Assembly: GCA_025350595.1 (NCBI GenBank)
Contig: JANXXP010000378.1
Span: 1 to 53,854 of the forward strand
Length of the DNA: 53,854 nt
From: Bacteroidota bacterium
GTDB taxonomy: Bacteria > Bacteroidota > Bacteroidia > Bacteroidales > VadinHA17
Direction: 5' to 3'
Positions 28,418 to 38,906 of this stretch are shown here, in pieces (position 1 is the stretch's first letter; the number at the start of each line of letters is the position of its first letter). Below the pieces are notes generated by a model, which did not search any database, was not told the DNA's origin, and was given only the letters and a program-made list of their open reading frames with translations. Both the position numbers and the translations under genes were made by a program.

Positions 28418-28443
28418 TAAATTGTTCCACGTGGAACAATTTA
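28418..28443. promoter_or_regulatory. parS-like site (perfect palindrome)
   Basis: TAAATTGTTCCACGTGGAACAATTTA, perfect 26-bp palindrome containing TGTTCCACGTGGAACA, overlapping the mnmG stop codon. Confidence 0.75.
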
Positions 28444-30330
28444 TCTGCCTAAATACATCAATAATATATTAACATCCGATGGAGAGACTCCACTAATTCT
28501 TCCTGCATGGCCTATACTTACAGGCTTTATCTTTTTCAACTTCTGTCTTCCTTCGGTTGAAATAGAAACCAGTTGTTCGTAGTCAATATCATCAGGAATT
28601 TGTAATTTTTCTAATCTTATGATTTTATCTGCGACAATCTTTTCTCTCTCTATATATCCTTGATATTTAATTCTTATCTCGGCCGATTCTGCAATCTCTT
28701 CAAATCTTAATGATTTAACAGCAGGCAGATCTGATCCTCCTTTTACGCATTTAAGCAATGCTCTTATTTCAACCTGTGGCCGGGTAGCTATGGTAAGTGC
28801 TTTAACTTTTTGGAGGATCGGGTTTGTATCGACCTTTTCAAGAAAACTATTTACTTCCACTGGAAGAACACTAGTTTTAGAAAGAAAATCAATTATCTCC
28901 TTTATGAATACCTCCTTCTCCTCAAGTCTTAAAACTCTATCATCTCCTGCACAACCAATATTATTAGCTTTTTTTGTCAACCTTTCGTCTGCATTATCCT
29001 GCCTCAGTAAAATTCTATATTCTGCTCTCGATGTAAACATTCTATAAGGTTCATCAACTCCCTTTGTAACCAAATCATCTATAAGAACACCAATATAAGA
29101 TTCTTCGCGTCCCATAATAAAAGGCTCTTTGCTTTTAATCTTCAGGACAGAATTAATTCCCGCCAATAATCCTTGTGCTGCCGCTTCCTCATAACCTGTA
29201 GTTCCATTAATTTGTCCAGCGAAATAAAGATTAGATATTCTCTTGGTCTCCAAAGTATGTTTCAATTGAGTGGGTTGAAAAAAGTCATATTCAATGGCAT
29301 AACCAGGTCTGAACATTTCAACATTTTCCATTCCTTTAACTTTTCTCAGAGCTCTAAGCTGAACGTCAAGAGGCAAGCTGCTAGAAAACCCATTTATATA
29401 ATATTCAATCGTCTCTAGTCCTTCTGGCTCAATAAACAGCTGATGAGATTCCTTATCCTTAAAAGTAACGATTTTATCTTCTACACTAGGACAATACCTG
29501 GGACCTCTTCCTTTTATCCGTCCTGTAAAAAGCGGGCTAAATTTTAGCCCTTTTCGCAATTCTTCGTGAACTGCTTCGTTTGTATGTGTAATAAAACAAC
29601 TCCTTTGTTCTTTGAATTCAATACCATCATCTAAATATGAAAAGGTTCGTCCTTCCTCGTCTCCTTTTTGCTCTGTCATTAATGAAAAGTCAATTGTTCT
29701 TCCATCAATTCTGGCACTTGTTCCTGTCTTCATTCTCTCAACAGAAAATCCCAAAGATTCAAGCTGCTCACTCAATCCGGTTGAAGGTGCATCACCAGAC
29801 CTACCTCCGGCTATATTACTAAAACCAACGTGCATTAAACCATTTAAAAATGTCCCGTTCGTCAAAATTACAGAATCAGACCAGAATTTAGTTCCGTAAG
29901 AAGTTTCTACTCCTTTTACTTTATCGCCGTCTAGCATTAACAATTTTGCTTGCTCCTGCCAGAAAAACAAATTTTTTGTGCCTTCCAGAACTTTTCTCCA
30001 CTCTGTAGTAAACTTTTGTCTGTCGCATTGAGCTCTTGGACTCCACATAGCAGGTCCTTTAGATCGGTTCAGCATTCTGAATTGAATCATGCTTCGATCT
30101 GTAACAATGCCACTCATCCCGCCAATTGCATCTATTTCTCTTACAATTTGTCCTTTTGCTATACCTCCCATTGCAGGGTTACAGGACATTTGTGCCAATT
30201 TTGTCATATCCATTGTAATCAGCAATGTCTTTGCTCCCATGACAGCAGCTATATGGGCCGCCTCACATCCCGCGTGGCCTCCTCCTACAACAATAATATC
30301 ATATTTAAAATCCATTCCTTTATCCTTCAA
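28441..30330 (-). CDS. mnmG: tRNA uridine-5-carboxymethylaminomethyl modification enzyme MnmG/GidA
   Basis: [71 protein letters not shown]. Confidence 0.98.
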   Translation of the reverse strand: MKDKGMDFKYDIIVVGGGHAGCEAAHIAAVMGAKTLLITMDMTKLAQMSCNPAMGGIAKGQIVREIDAIGGMSGIVTDRSMIQFRMLNRSKGPAMWSPRAQCDRQKFTTEWRKVLEGTKNLFFWQEQAKLLMLDGDKVKGVETSYGTKFWSDSVILTNGTFLNGLMHVGFSNIAGGRSGDAPSTGLSEQLESLGFSVERMKTGTSARIDGRTIDFSLMTEQKGDEEGRTFSYLDDGIEFKEQRSCFITHTNEAVHEELRKGLKFSPLFTGRIKGRGPRYCPSVEDKIVTFKDKESHQLFIEPEGLETIEYYINGFSSSLPLDVQLRALRKVKGMENVEMFRPGYAIEYDFFQPTQLKHTLETKRISNLYFAGQINGTTGYEEAAAQGLLAGINSVLKIKSKEPFIMGREESYIGVLIDDLVTKGVDEPYRMFTSRAEYRILLRQDNADERLTKKANNIGCAGDDRVLRLEEKEVFIKEIIDFLSKTSVLPVEVNSFLEKVDTNPILQKVKALTIATRPQVEIRALLKCVKGGSDLPAVKSLRFEEIAESAEIRIKYQGYIEREKIVADKIIRLEKLQIPDDIDYEQLVSISTEGRQKLKKIKPVSIGHAGRISGVSPSDVNILLMYLGR

Positions 30331-30739
30331 TTAAACCCAGCCATTTATCTTCAAGATTCCTCATTATAGTCTTTTGTGTTTTCATTTTATCATCATATCC
30401 TACTAAATGAAGAACACCATGAATAATTACTCTTAAAACCTCCGAATTTAAACTAACATTATAGTTCAAGGCATTGTCAGAAACCATATCAATACTAATA
30501 TAGATTTCTCCATTTATTACATTTTCTTTATTATAATTAAACGTAATAACATCTGTATAATAATCATGATTGAGAAACTCCTTATTTATTTTATACAAAT
30601 TATCATCACTAGTAATAATAAAATTAAGGTCACCTGAAATTTTTTTTTCCCTCCTGATGACCTCTTTAATTACCCTTACTGCTTTCCTCCAGCCTTTCAG
30701 CCGAAAATCAGTTTCATCATAAAATATTTTTATACTCAA
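30320..30739 (-). CDS. ybeY: Endoribonuclease YbeY
   Basis: [14 protein letters not shown] (HxxxHxxGYDD), [10 protein letters not shown]. Confidence 0.95.
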   Translation of the reverse strand: MSIKIFYDETDFRLKGWRKAVRVIKEVIRREKKISGDLNFIITSDDNLYKINKEFLNHDYYTDVITFNYNKENVINGEIYISIDMVSDNALNYNVSLNSEVLRVIIHGVLHLVGYDDKMKTQKTIMRNLEDKWLGLIEG

Positions 30740-31146
30740 GAAATAATGTTATTAAAAACCATTGTTACCGTATTCCCTTTCCTGTTAAATTTTAATTTAT
30801 CGGCCAGATGTGACATTAAAAAAACTCCCCTCCCGTTCACTGATTCGATATTATCGAGTATAGTCGGATCCGGAACTTTTTCGGGGTTAAAGCCACAGCC
30901 CTCATCCTCAACCTTAATTATAAGTTCATTTAAATTCCAGGAAATTTCAATGTTTACAAATTTTTTCGGGTCAGACTTATTCCCATGTAATATTGCATTG
31001 TTGACAGCTTCAAGAGTTGCAACCAAAACTTTTCCATAACTGTCTTTAGAGATTCCAAGCTCATTTGAGATCTCATCTATTGCATTTTCAACTAAGCGAA
31101 TGTTGATTATTCTGGATTCTATCTTGATTTTCTTGTACATATTCAT
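30736..31146 (-). CDS. Anti-sigma regulatory factor-like ATP-binding protein (RsbW-type HATPase)
   Basis: [46 protein letters not shown]. Confidence 0.92.
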   Translation of the reverse strand: MNMYKKIKIESRIINIRLVENAIDEISNELGISKDSYGKVLVATLEAVNNAILHGNKSDPKKFVNIEISWNLNELIIKVEDEGCGFNPEKVPDPTILDNIESVNGRGVFLMSHLADKLKFNRKGNTVTMVFNNIIS

Positions 31147-31197
31147 ATATATAAACCCTTTATACTGAAATATGTTCTATTTGTTACAAAATTCAAA

Positions 31198-32382
31198 TTA
31201 TTTTTTTGCCAGCCAATCTTCAGGATCCAGATATTTTGAATTCGTTTCAAAAATCATAAACTTTAAAACACTGTTATTTCCATTTCCCGGATCAGAATAA
31301 ACATCTCCAATTTCCTGCTTAATTGAAACCTTATCGCCCGTCTTAACTCTGAGGTTTATAATATTTGTATAAACAGAAAGGTATTTTCCGTGTCTGATAA
31401 TAACAGTCATGTTCGCACCTGAAATAGGAAATACTTTGGCAACTTCGCCCCTAAAAACGGATCTGGCGCTTATTTTTCCTGAACTAGTTATTTCTATGTC
31501 TATATTATTTTCTTCCACATATTTCAAAACAGCATTTTTGTGAATCCCAAAATGACTTGTAATTATCCCCTTTTCGACAGGCCACGGAAGTCTGCCTTTA
31601 TTCTCTGCAAAATTTTCTCCAATTAATTTTTGTTCAGGAGTATTATCGGACCTTATCGCCTTTTTACGTTCTTCCTCTATGATTCTGGCAATTTCGTTTT
31701 CAATTTTTACAGCAATTCTCTTTTTTTCATCTAACTCTTTCTTTAACTGTATTTCTTTTTTCGTTAAAGACTTTACCATTTGCTGCTTTTTCTCCTGCTC
31801 GTTTTGCAGCAGTCCTTTTTGCTCCTCCTCGCCCCTTTTCAAATCAGAAACTCTGTATAAATCGTTTTGAAGTCTGGCTTTTGTTGTTCCGATTTGATTT
31901 TTCAACTCAAGAATAATTTCAGATTCTTTCCTTCTGAATTTTGTAATTTGCTGAAGATATTTAAGTCTTTTATATCCCTGATTAAAATCTTTTGCTGAAA
32001 GAATATAAACCAATTCCGGATTTCCCTTCTTTGTACGGTATGAATTAATAACTGCTTTCGCATAATCATTTTTCAAAACAACTAAATCGCTTTCCATCAT
32101 AACTATTGCAAGCTCATTAAGATCAATTCTATCCATCAGAAGTAAAATCTCGTCTCTCATTCCTCTTATTACGGATTCTCTTAAAACAAGCTTATTTCCT
32201 ATTATTTTAATTGCCGTTATGCTTTCTGTTTTCTGCTTTGCTGTTGTCTTAAGCAAATTGTCGACGTATGTAATTTCTCCAAGAGTTTTAGCTCTTTTCT
32301 CCTCAAGATCCTTTCTGCTTTGCCCTTTCAGGCAATTTATAAAACCGAAAATAATTAAAGTAAGAACAACAAAATACTTCAT
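31198..32382 (-). CDS. EnvC-like coiled-coil protein with degenerate M23/LytM domain
   Basis: Signal peptide, long coiled coil, TSHFGIHKNAVLKYVEENNIDIEI and VIIRHGKYLSVYTNI; the second His of the HxH motif is replaced by Asn. Confidence 0.88.
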   Translation of the reverse strand: MKYFVVLTLIIFGFINCLKGQSRKDLEEKRAKTLGEITYVDNLLKTTAKQKTESITAIKIIGNKLVLRESVIRGMRDEILLLMDRIDLNELAIVMMESDLVVLKNDYAKAVINSYRTKKGNPELVYILSAKDFNQGYKRLKYLQQITKFRRKESEIILELKNQIGTTKARLQNDLYRVSDLKRGEEEQKGLLQNEQEKKQQMVKSLTKKEIQLKKELDEKKRIAVKIENEIARIIEEERKKAIRSDNTPEQKLIGENFAENKGRLPWPVEKGIITSHFGIHKNAVLKYVEENNIDIEITSSGKISARSVFRGEVAKVFPISGANMTVIIRHGKYLSVYTNIINLRVKTGDKVSIKQEIGDVYSDPGNGNNSVLKFMIFETNSKYLDPEDWLAKK

Positions 32383-33143
32383 AATAGCTTAACTAATTCA
32401 TATCGATTTCCCGGAATAAATTCAATCTTTCCCTCCCATGGTAATTGAATTTTATCTATTTGAACCCTTATTGATATATGCCTATTTTTATCAACAACAT
32501 TAATGATTCCAGCCTGTAAACAATTTCCCTTTTCAAAAAATTTTTCATATGTAAGCTGAATACTAAGCAGATCAAAACTATTTTCTATACCAATAGAAAG
32601 AGCCTTTGCCTTATTGCAATCCATTACATAATGTACTTTTAAACCATTAACTCCTTCATTTAAAGCAAGTTTACCCTCTTTACATTTAGGTTCCAGATTA
32701 TCTCCCCGGTCAGAAGAAATATAATCTCCAAACAGTACTGGTATGAAAGAACCCGGAATCCCAAACCTTTTCATTATATCCTGTGAGTTACCAGTATAAA
32801 GCTTTTTATTTATTCTGTCATTAATTAAAATTGAATCTTCCGATATATAAATCCTCATCCCCTCGATTCCGGTTGTACTCTTTAAACTAATAAGATATTT
32901 ATCCGGTTTTTCAAATTTTAAACTTCCCAGAAATTTTTGAGTCCCATCAGGTCCTGAAATTCTAATTACCGCTTTTTCAATAAAAAAATTATTTGATGAG
33001 ATATCCTGACTTTTTATTCTTTCCGATAAATCAGCAATAGTACTATTATCGAATAATGGAGTTTTTCTTTTTTCATGATTCAGAAAGACAGAGCACCCAG
33101 TATTCAAGAATATAATAAGTAATATGATTGCTATTTTTCGCAA
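32379..33143 (-). CDS. DUF4292-like lipoprotein
   Basis: LLIIFLNTGCS lipobox; FLGSLKFEKPDKYLISLKSTTGIEGMRIYISEDSILINDRINKKLYTG; gene context. Confidence 0.8.
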   Translation of the reverse strand: MRKIAIILLIIFLNTGCSVFLNHEKRKTPLFDNSTIADLSERIKSQDISSNNFFIEKAVIRISGPDGTQKFLGSLKFEKPDKYLISLKSTTGIEGMRIYISEDSILINDRINKKLYTGNSQDIMKRFGIPGSFIPVLFGDYISSDRGDNLEPKCKEGKLALNEGVNGLKVHYVMDCNKAKALSIGIENSFDLLSIQLTYEKFFEKGNCLQAGIINVVDKNRHISIRVQIDKIQLPWEGKIEFIPGNRYELVKLL

Positions 33144-34858
33144 TTCTCTATCTCTTTCTCCAGATTCACTTTTGTACTATCCATCTTTATTGCAATTCTC
33201 CAGTTCTCAACAGCTTTTGAACATTTCTTTTGTTCTTTCAGAATAAAACCGAAGTGTTCAAACAATGTAGCATCTTCTTTTCCTCCTTTATTAATAATTT
33301 CCTCCATGATATGAGCAGCTTCCTTAAACTTGCCCCTTTTATACAATACCCAGGCGTAAGTATCCAAAAAAGTTGAATTTTCCTTTTCTCTTTCAATAAC
33401 TTTCCTTGCCATCTCTTCCGCCTCTTTAAGGTTAGAATTCTGTTCAGCAAGATAATATGCATAGTTATTCAACAAAGTTAAATCTTCGTTATTCGTTTTT
33501 TTCGCCTGCTCAAATACTTCAAAAGCTTTAGTGAAATCTTTCATTCTATAATACAGATCTGCTCTCATTGTGAGGACCTGCATTAAATATTCTTTATTGT
33601 CCCCGGCAAGAATCTCCGCTTTTCTGAGTTCCTCCAGCGCAATAGAGAATTTTCCTTTTTCAAGCGCTCCGTTCGCAAATAATACTTTCGCAAGAAACGA
33701 AGTGTTAAAAAGGGTTGCGCATTCTTCTCCCTTTAAGTACAAATTAGAAAAATCTCCCATCTGCAAATAAACCAGTAACAATTTCTCCCATGCGTAATAA
33801 TTTTGTTCTTTTTCCTTAATAATATCACTTAACCTTATGGCTGCTTCTTTTAACTTCGTTTGTTTTATAAGAAGTTCGGGCCTTAGAAGCACTATAATAT
33901 CATCGTCCTTGTAATTCGCTTCCAGTAACATTATGGATAACGACAACTTTTCGCTGTTATCTTTCATTAAATCGGGTGTGTCTATCAATTGTGCAAACAA
34001 TGAAATTTTATCCTCTTTTAAATTTTTATCGTTTATAATAACAGAATTTAATACAGGAAACAGTTCACCATAATTTTTAAGTGATATAAGAAAGCCACAA
34101 AAAGAAAGTAGTGTTTGTGCATTATAAGGATCCTTTTCAATTAATTGCTTATATATCTCAAGCGCCTTATCATTATCTCCCTTGCCTCTGTAAATTTCAG
34201 CCAGCAGTCCATTATAAAGAATTTCATTAGGATACTCTTTAAGAAGTAACTGAACTTTATTTAATGCATCATCAAATTTTTGTGCTGTCATAAGACTTTT
34301 TATAGCAGCCAGAGTGGAGGTCTCATTTATACCATACTTACTATCAATCGAATCAAAAATAGTTTTTGCCTTATCAAAATTTTTTGTTTCAGTATATAAA
34401 TTTCCCAGTGCTAACTGCAGATTTTCCTTTTCCGGATAAAATTTAACGGCTTTTTCATAGTAAATAATAGTACTATCGAGATTTTTTTCCTGATAATACA
34501 TACCAGAAAGCATCATCAGATACCAAAAGTTTTTTTCATCAATCGAAAGTGCTTTTAACAAATAATGTTTTGCATTCATGACGTCACCCACAGCAGAAAC
34601 AATTTGCGCCATCTCGTAATATGAAACATCGCTTTTCGGGTTAATTTTAATGCATTGTTCAAAGTATTTCAGAGCATCTCCGTTATTTCCGAGAAGCTTT
34701 TGCTTGATTGCCTCAACATATACATAATTAAACGCAGCAGAATCAAATATCTTGTTATTCTTTTCAAGATCTCTTGCTGGTGTCAGTTTCCGGCCACAAG
34801 ATGTAAAACTAATTAAAACTACTGCCGATATAAAAAGCAAATTTCTTTTTCCCCTCAT
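33131..34858 (-). CDS. TPR-repeat lipoprotein
   Basis: VVLISFTSCGRK lipobox; many TPR units across 575 aa. Confidence 0.9.
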   Translation of the reverse strand: MRGKRNLLFISAVVLISFTSCGRKLTPARDLEKNNKIFDSAAFNYVYVEAIKQKLLGNNGDALKYFEQCIKINPKSDVSYYEMAQIVSAVGDVMNAKHYLLKALSIDEKNFWYLMMLSGMYYQEKNLDSTIIYYEKAVKFYPEKENLQLALGNLYTETKNFDKAKTIFDSIDSKYGINETSTLAAIKSLMTAQKFDDALNKVQLLLKEYPNEILYNGLLAEIYRGKGDNDKALEIYKQLIEKDPYNAQTLLSFCGFLISLKNYGELFPVLNSVIINDKNLKEDKISLFAQLIDTPDLMKDNSEKLSLSIMLLEANYKDDDIIVLLRPELLIKQTKLKEAAIRLSDIIKEKEQNYYAWEKLLLVYLQMGDFSNLYLKGEECATLFNTSFLAKVLFANGALEKGKFSIALEELRKAEILAGDNKEYLMQVLTMRADLYYRMKDFTKAFEVFEQAKKTNNEDLTLLNNYAYYLAEQNSNLKEAEEMARKVIEREKENSTFLDTYAWVLYKRGKFKEAAHIMEEIINKGGKEDATLFEHFGFILKEQKKCSKAVENWRIAIKMDSTKVNLEKEIENCEK

Positions 34859-35149
34859 TTTTATAAATTTCCTGTATGTTCAAATCCTCCTTAGATAAGT
34901 TAATGAAAATGATGCATACTTCTCATCTGTAATTTGCATCTAACTAAGCGTATAAATTCATTTCCTTCGAAGCATCTACTGAATACGTCGTCAAATAATT
35001 TCTTAAATTATTGTAAATTCTTATTTCCATATTAGTAAATTATCGGCATCAAAGATACTTCTATTGGATCAAACCTTTATTTTAAAAAATTGTTTTGCTG
35101 AAATACTAGTTTTGAAAAATAATATTTATGTGTATCGTCCAAAGTTAAA

Positions 35150-35157
35150 TATCTTTG
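35150..35157 (+). promoter_or_regulatory. Bacteroidetes-type -7 box TATCTTTG
   Basis: Exact TAnnTTTG match about 43 nt upstream of the ATG at 35200; incompatible with the ORF-track TTG start at 35155. Confidence 0.5.
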
Positions 35158-35199
35158 CAGTCAGATTTGCAGAACGTTATTAACCAAATATTATTTTTC

Positions 35200-36009
35200 A
35201 TGAACATTATTTTAAAAAAGATACTTCTTTTTCCACTGATAATAATATTCATTTCCTGTAATTCATCAGTGGGCAAGGAAAACACAATTGTCACAATAAA
35301 GACAACACTTGGCGACATTAAGCTAAAACTTTACGATGGAACACCTATTCATCGCGATAATTTTATAAATCTTATAAATTCTGCATTCTATGACGGAATT
35401 TCGTTTCATCGTGTTATTAAAGACTTTATGATACAGGCAGGGGATCCATTAACAAGTACAAACCAAAGCTTTCCCGATTCATTAAAAACATATACGATTC
35501 CTGCAGAAATAACACCATTGTATTTTCATAAAAAAGGCGCTCTTGCAGCTGCCCGGCAAGGAAATGACATTAATCCTGAAATGAGATCCTCCGGTACTCA
35601 ATTTTACATTGTTCAGGGAATAAAATTTACAGATGATGAATTAAATACAGCAGAACAACGTATCAATAATAACATAAAACAAAGTCTTTTTAACAAATTA
35701 TTAAGGCAAACAGCTGATAGTTTAAGGTTATCCGGAAAAACAACCACCTCCGGAGAGGTTCAGGAAATTGCCTCGGTTAAAATGTTTCAATTTTTATCTA
35801 CTACTCCAGCGTACAAAATTTCTGAAGAGCAGAGAAACGTATATAAAACTTCAGGAGGTACACCAAGGCTTGATGGTACGTATACAGTTTTCGGTGAAGT
35901 AATTGAGGGTCTGGAAATTATTGATAAAATAGCAGCGGTTCAAACAGATGGCAAAGACAAACCTCTTAATGATGTAAAAATCCTAAAAATCAGAATTTCC
36001 AAAAAATAA
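35200..36009 (+). CDS. Cyclophilin-type peptidyl-prolyl isomerase, lipoprotein
   Basis: MNIILKKILLFPLIIIFISCNSS lipobox; FINLINSAFYDGISFHRVIKDFMIQAGDP; RSSGTQFYIVQG; YTVFGEVIEGLEIIDKIA. Confidence 0.93.
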   Translation: MNIILKKILLFPLIIIFISCNSSVGKENTIVTIKTTLGDIKLKLYDGTPIHRDNFINLINSAFYDGISFHRVIKDFMIQAGDPLTSTNQSFPDSLKTYTIPAEITPLYFHKKGALAAARQGNDINPEMRSSGTQFYIVQGIKFTDDELNTAEQRINNNIKQSLFNKLLRQTADSLRLSGKTTTSGEVQEIASVKMFQFLSTTPAYKISEEQRNVYKTSGGTPRLDGTYTVFGEVIEGLEIIDKIAAVQTDGKDKPLNDVKILKIRISKK

Positions 36010-36037
36010 TCTAGAAATAATAAATATCAATTAGCTA

Positions 36038-37078
36038 ATGCTTCAAACAATTAATAATCTTTTACAGGAAATTTCAGTTTTACTGATAAAAAATTCGGAA
36101 GAACTTGAATCATACCGTTTAAAATATCTCAGTAAAAAAGGAATGATTTCTGCCCTGTTTGATGATTTCAGAAATGTTCCCGGTACAGAAAAAAAAGAAG
36201 TTGGTCAAAAGCTTAATGAATTAAAACAGGAAGCACTTGAAAAATATAACTCTGTAAAGTCCAGCCTTTTAAATACAGAAGATATATCTTCAGAAGTTGA
36301 TCTGAGCCGTCCTTCATTTCCGTACTCAACCGGTTCAAGGCATCCGATATCAATAGTAAGAAATCAGATAATTGATATTTTTTCCCGGATTGGCTTCACA
36401 GTTTCTGAAGGACCCGAGATTGAAGATGATGACCATGTATTTACTAAACTAAACTTTGCTCCTGAGCATCCGGCCAGAGATATGCAGGATACTTTCTATA
36501 TCTCCCGCATTTCCTCAGAAGATTCAAATCCTGAAGATATATTGCTTCGCACTCATACATCATCTGTACAAGTACGTGTAATGCAAAATCAAAAACCGCC
36601 CATCAGAACTATTTCACCAGGCAGGGTTTTTCGTAATGAGGCAATTTCTGCCAGGGCTCATTGCATATTTCACCAGGTTGAAGGTTTGTATATTGATGAA
36701 AATGTATCATTTGCTGATTTGAAACAGACACTTCTCTTCTTTGCCCGGGAAATGTTTGGTGAAGAAACAGAGATCAGGTTAAGACCATCATATTTTCCAT
36801 TTACCGAACCTTCTGCAGAAATGGATGTTAGTTGCAAGATCTGCGGCGGAGGAGGATGCAATGTTTGCAAACACACCGGATGGCTTGAAATATTAGGTTG
36901 CGGAATGGTTCATCCTAATGTTCTGGAATCATGCAACATAGATAGTAATAAATATACAGGATTCGCATTTGGAATGGGTATTGAACGACTTACAATGTTA
37001 AAATATCAGGTAAATGATCTTCGGCTTTATTTTGAAAATGATATGAGATTCCTTGATCAATTTAAAACAGCATTTTAG
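36038..37078 (+). CDS. pheS: Phenylalanyl-tRNA synthetase alpha subunit
   Basis: HPISIVRNQIIDIFSRIGF, GRVFRNEAISARAHCIFHQVEGLYID, PSYFPFTEPSAEMDV, GFAFGMGIERLTMLKY. Confidence 0.97.
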   Translation: MLQTINNLLQEISVLLIKNSEELESYRLKYLSKKGMISALFDDFRNVPGTEKKEVGQKLNELKQEALEKYNSVKSSLLNTEDISSEVDLSRPSFPYSTGSRHPISIVRNQIIDIFSRIGFTVSEGPEIEDDDHVFTKLNFAPEHPARDMQDTFYISRISSEDSNPEDILLRTHTSSVQVRVMQNQKPPIRTISPGRVFRNEAISARAHCIFHQVEGLYIDENVSFADLKQTLLFFAREMFGEETEIRLRPSYFPFTEPSAEMDVSCKICGGGGCNVCKHTGWLEILGCGMVHPNVLESCNIDSNKYTGFAFGMGIERLTMLKYQVNDLRLYFENDMRFLDQFKTAF

Positions 37079-37137
37079 TATAATTGAATAAATTTCAAGA
37101 ATAGTATCAATATTTGCAATTAACATAATCTCAGGAA

Positions 37138-37848
37138 ATGAAACAGCCAGATATACATATTCCGCTGTGTGATAAATGTTCTCTTGAATCAGGATCAATT
37201 TTCAAGTATCTCACAGCTGATGAAGTTGCAACATTAAATTTTGAAAAAGATTTCCGTCAATATAAAAGAGGTATGCTTCTTTACCAGGAAGGGAACCGGA
37301 TAAGTGGTTTCTTTTGCGTTAACAGTGGCATTATTAAAGTTTTTAAGACCGGATTTGACGGTAAAGAGCAGATAATCCGTTTTGCAAAAAAAGGTGATAT
37401 AATTGCTTACCGTAGTGTTCTAAGTAATGAGTTAGCATGCACTTCTGCCAAAGTAATTGAAGATTGTCAGGTTTGTTTTATCCCATCAGAAATACTAGTA
37501 TCGTTCATAAAAACAAATCCTGCCTATGCTCTTGAATTATTAAAACTCGCCTGTCACGAATTAGGTGAAGCAAATTCATTTATTACTGACATAGCTCAAA
37601 AAACGGTCAGGGAACGTCTTGCGGAAGTACTATTGTTTCTTGTTGCGGACTTTGGTCTTGACGATCAGCATTTTCTTAATATTTCTCTTACACGTGAAGA
37701 GCTTGCGAACATTGTTGGCACTGCAACAGAATCAGTTATAAGGCTTTTATCAGAATTTAAATCAGATAAACTTGTAGAACTTAACGGCAGAAAAATTAAG
37801 ATTATAAACGCTGCAGGTCTAGAAAAAATCAGTAATGTCTTTAATTAA
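37138..37848 (+). CDS. Crp/Fnr-family transcriptional regulator
   Basis: cNMP-binding-like N-terminal domain plus C-terminal HTH LTREELANIVGTATESVIRLLSEFK. Confidence 0.93.
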   Translation: MKQPDIHIPLCDKCSLESGSIFKYLTADEVATLNFEKDFRQYKRGMLLYQEGNRISGFFCVNSGIIKVFKTGFDGKEQIIRFAKKGDIIAYRSVLSNELACTSAKVIEDCQVCFIPSEILVSFIKTNPAYALELLKLACHELGEANSFITDIAQKTVRERLAEVLLFLVADFGLDDQHFLNISLTREELANIVGTATESVIRLLSEFKSDKLVELNGRKIKIINAAGLEKISNVFN

Positions 37849-37868
37849 TCTTCACGAATAAATATTTT

Positions 37869-38894
37869 TCAAAAAAGAGAGCCCGGCATATTCTGGCCAA
37901 ATTGTTTACCCAGGTGTTTATATGCGTGTTCTGTAGCTTCGCGGCCCCTGGGAGTCCTCTTAAGATAACCCTCTTTAATCAAAAAGGGTTCATAGACCTC
38001 TTCGATAGTTCCGCTTTCCTCACCAACTGCTGTTGATATAGTTGATAAGCCCACTGGTCCCCCATTGAATTTATCGATAATTACTGAAAGAATTCTATTA
38101 TCCATTTCATCGAGTCCGTTCTGATCAATGTTAAGGGCTTTTAATCCATACCTTGTAATTTCCAGATCAATTTCTCCGGAGCCAACAACCTGGGCAAAAT
38201 CTCTAACTCTTCTAAGCAATGCGTTTGCAATACGCGGAGTCCCTCTGCTTCTTCGTGCTATTTCGACAGCAGCATCTTCATGAATGGCAATATTAAGGAT
38301 CCCTGCAGATCGTTTAACAATACCTGTCAGAATTTCGTGATCATAATATTCAAGATGAAATTTGATTCCGAATCTTGCTCTTAGAGGACTTGTAAGCAAC
38401 CCTGACCGGGTTGTTGCGCCTATGAGAGTAAAACTATTAAGCGTCAACTGGACGGACCTTGCGCTGGGTCCCTTATCAATCATAATATCTATCTGGAAAT
38501 CTTCCATCGCGGAGTAAAGATATTCTTCAACAATAGGGCTTAGTCTATGAATTTCATCAATGAAAAGAACATCACCTTCCTGAAGATTAGTCAGCAGACC
38601 TGCGAGATCTCCGGGCTTATCAAGCACCGGACCTGATGTTACCCTCAGGTTAACCTGTAACTCGTTGGCGATTATTGTGGCAAGAGTCGTTTTCCCGAGT
38701 CCTGGGGGCCCATGCAACAAAACATGATCAAGAGATTCTCCTCTTTGTTTAGCCGCAGTGACAAAAACAACCAGATTTTCCATCAGCTGCTTCTGTCCTT
38801 TGAAATCACTGAAACTTAATGGTCTGAGTTGCTTTTCAAATTCCTTATCTGTAACAGAAATATTATCTTTTCGTATATTAATGTTTTCTTCCAT
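37869..38894 (-). CDS. ruvB: Holliday junction branch migration helicase RuvB
   Basis: [61 protein letters not shown]. Confidence 0.98.
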   Translation of the reverse strand: MEENINIRKDNISVTDKEFEKQLRPLSFSDFKGQKQLMENLVVFVTAAKQRGESLDHVLLHGPPGLGKTTLATIIANELQVNLRVTSGPVLDKPGDLAGLLTNLQEGDVLFIDEIHRLSPIVEEYLYSAMEDFQIDIMIDKGPSARSVQLTLNSFTLIGATTRSGLLTSPLRARFGIKFHLEYYDHEILTGIVKRSAGILNIAIHEDAAVEIARRSRGTPRIANALLRRVRDFAQVVGSGEIDLEITRYGLKALNIDQNGLDEMDNRILSVIIDKFNGGPVGLSTISTAVGEESGTIEEVYEPFLIKEGYLKRTPRGREATEHAYKHLGKQFGQNMPGSLF

Positions 38895-38906
38895 GAAGCA
38901 AAGTAA

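Noticed and set aside
35155-35199. ORF-track TTG start of the cyclophilin gene
   Set aside because: It overlaps the TATCTTTG -7 box; the ATG at 35200 gives a proper lipoprotein signal.
37691-37696. CACGTG inside the Crp/Fnr gene as a parS site
   Set aside because: Flanking bases do not match the palindromic consensus; coding constraint explains it.
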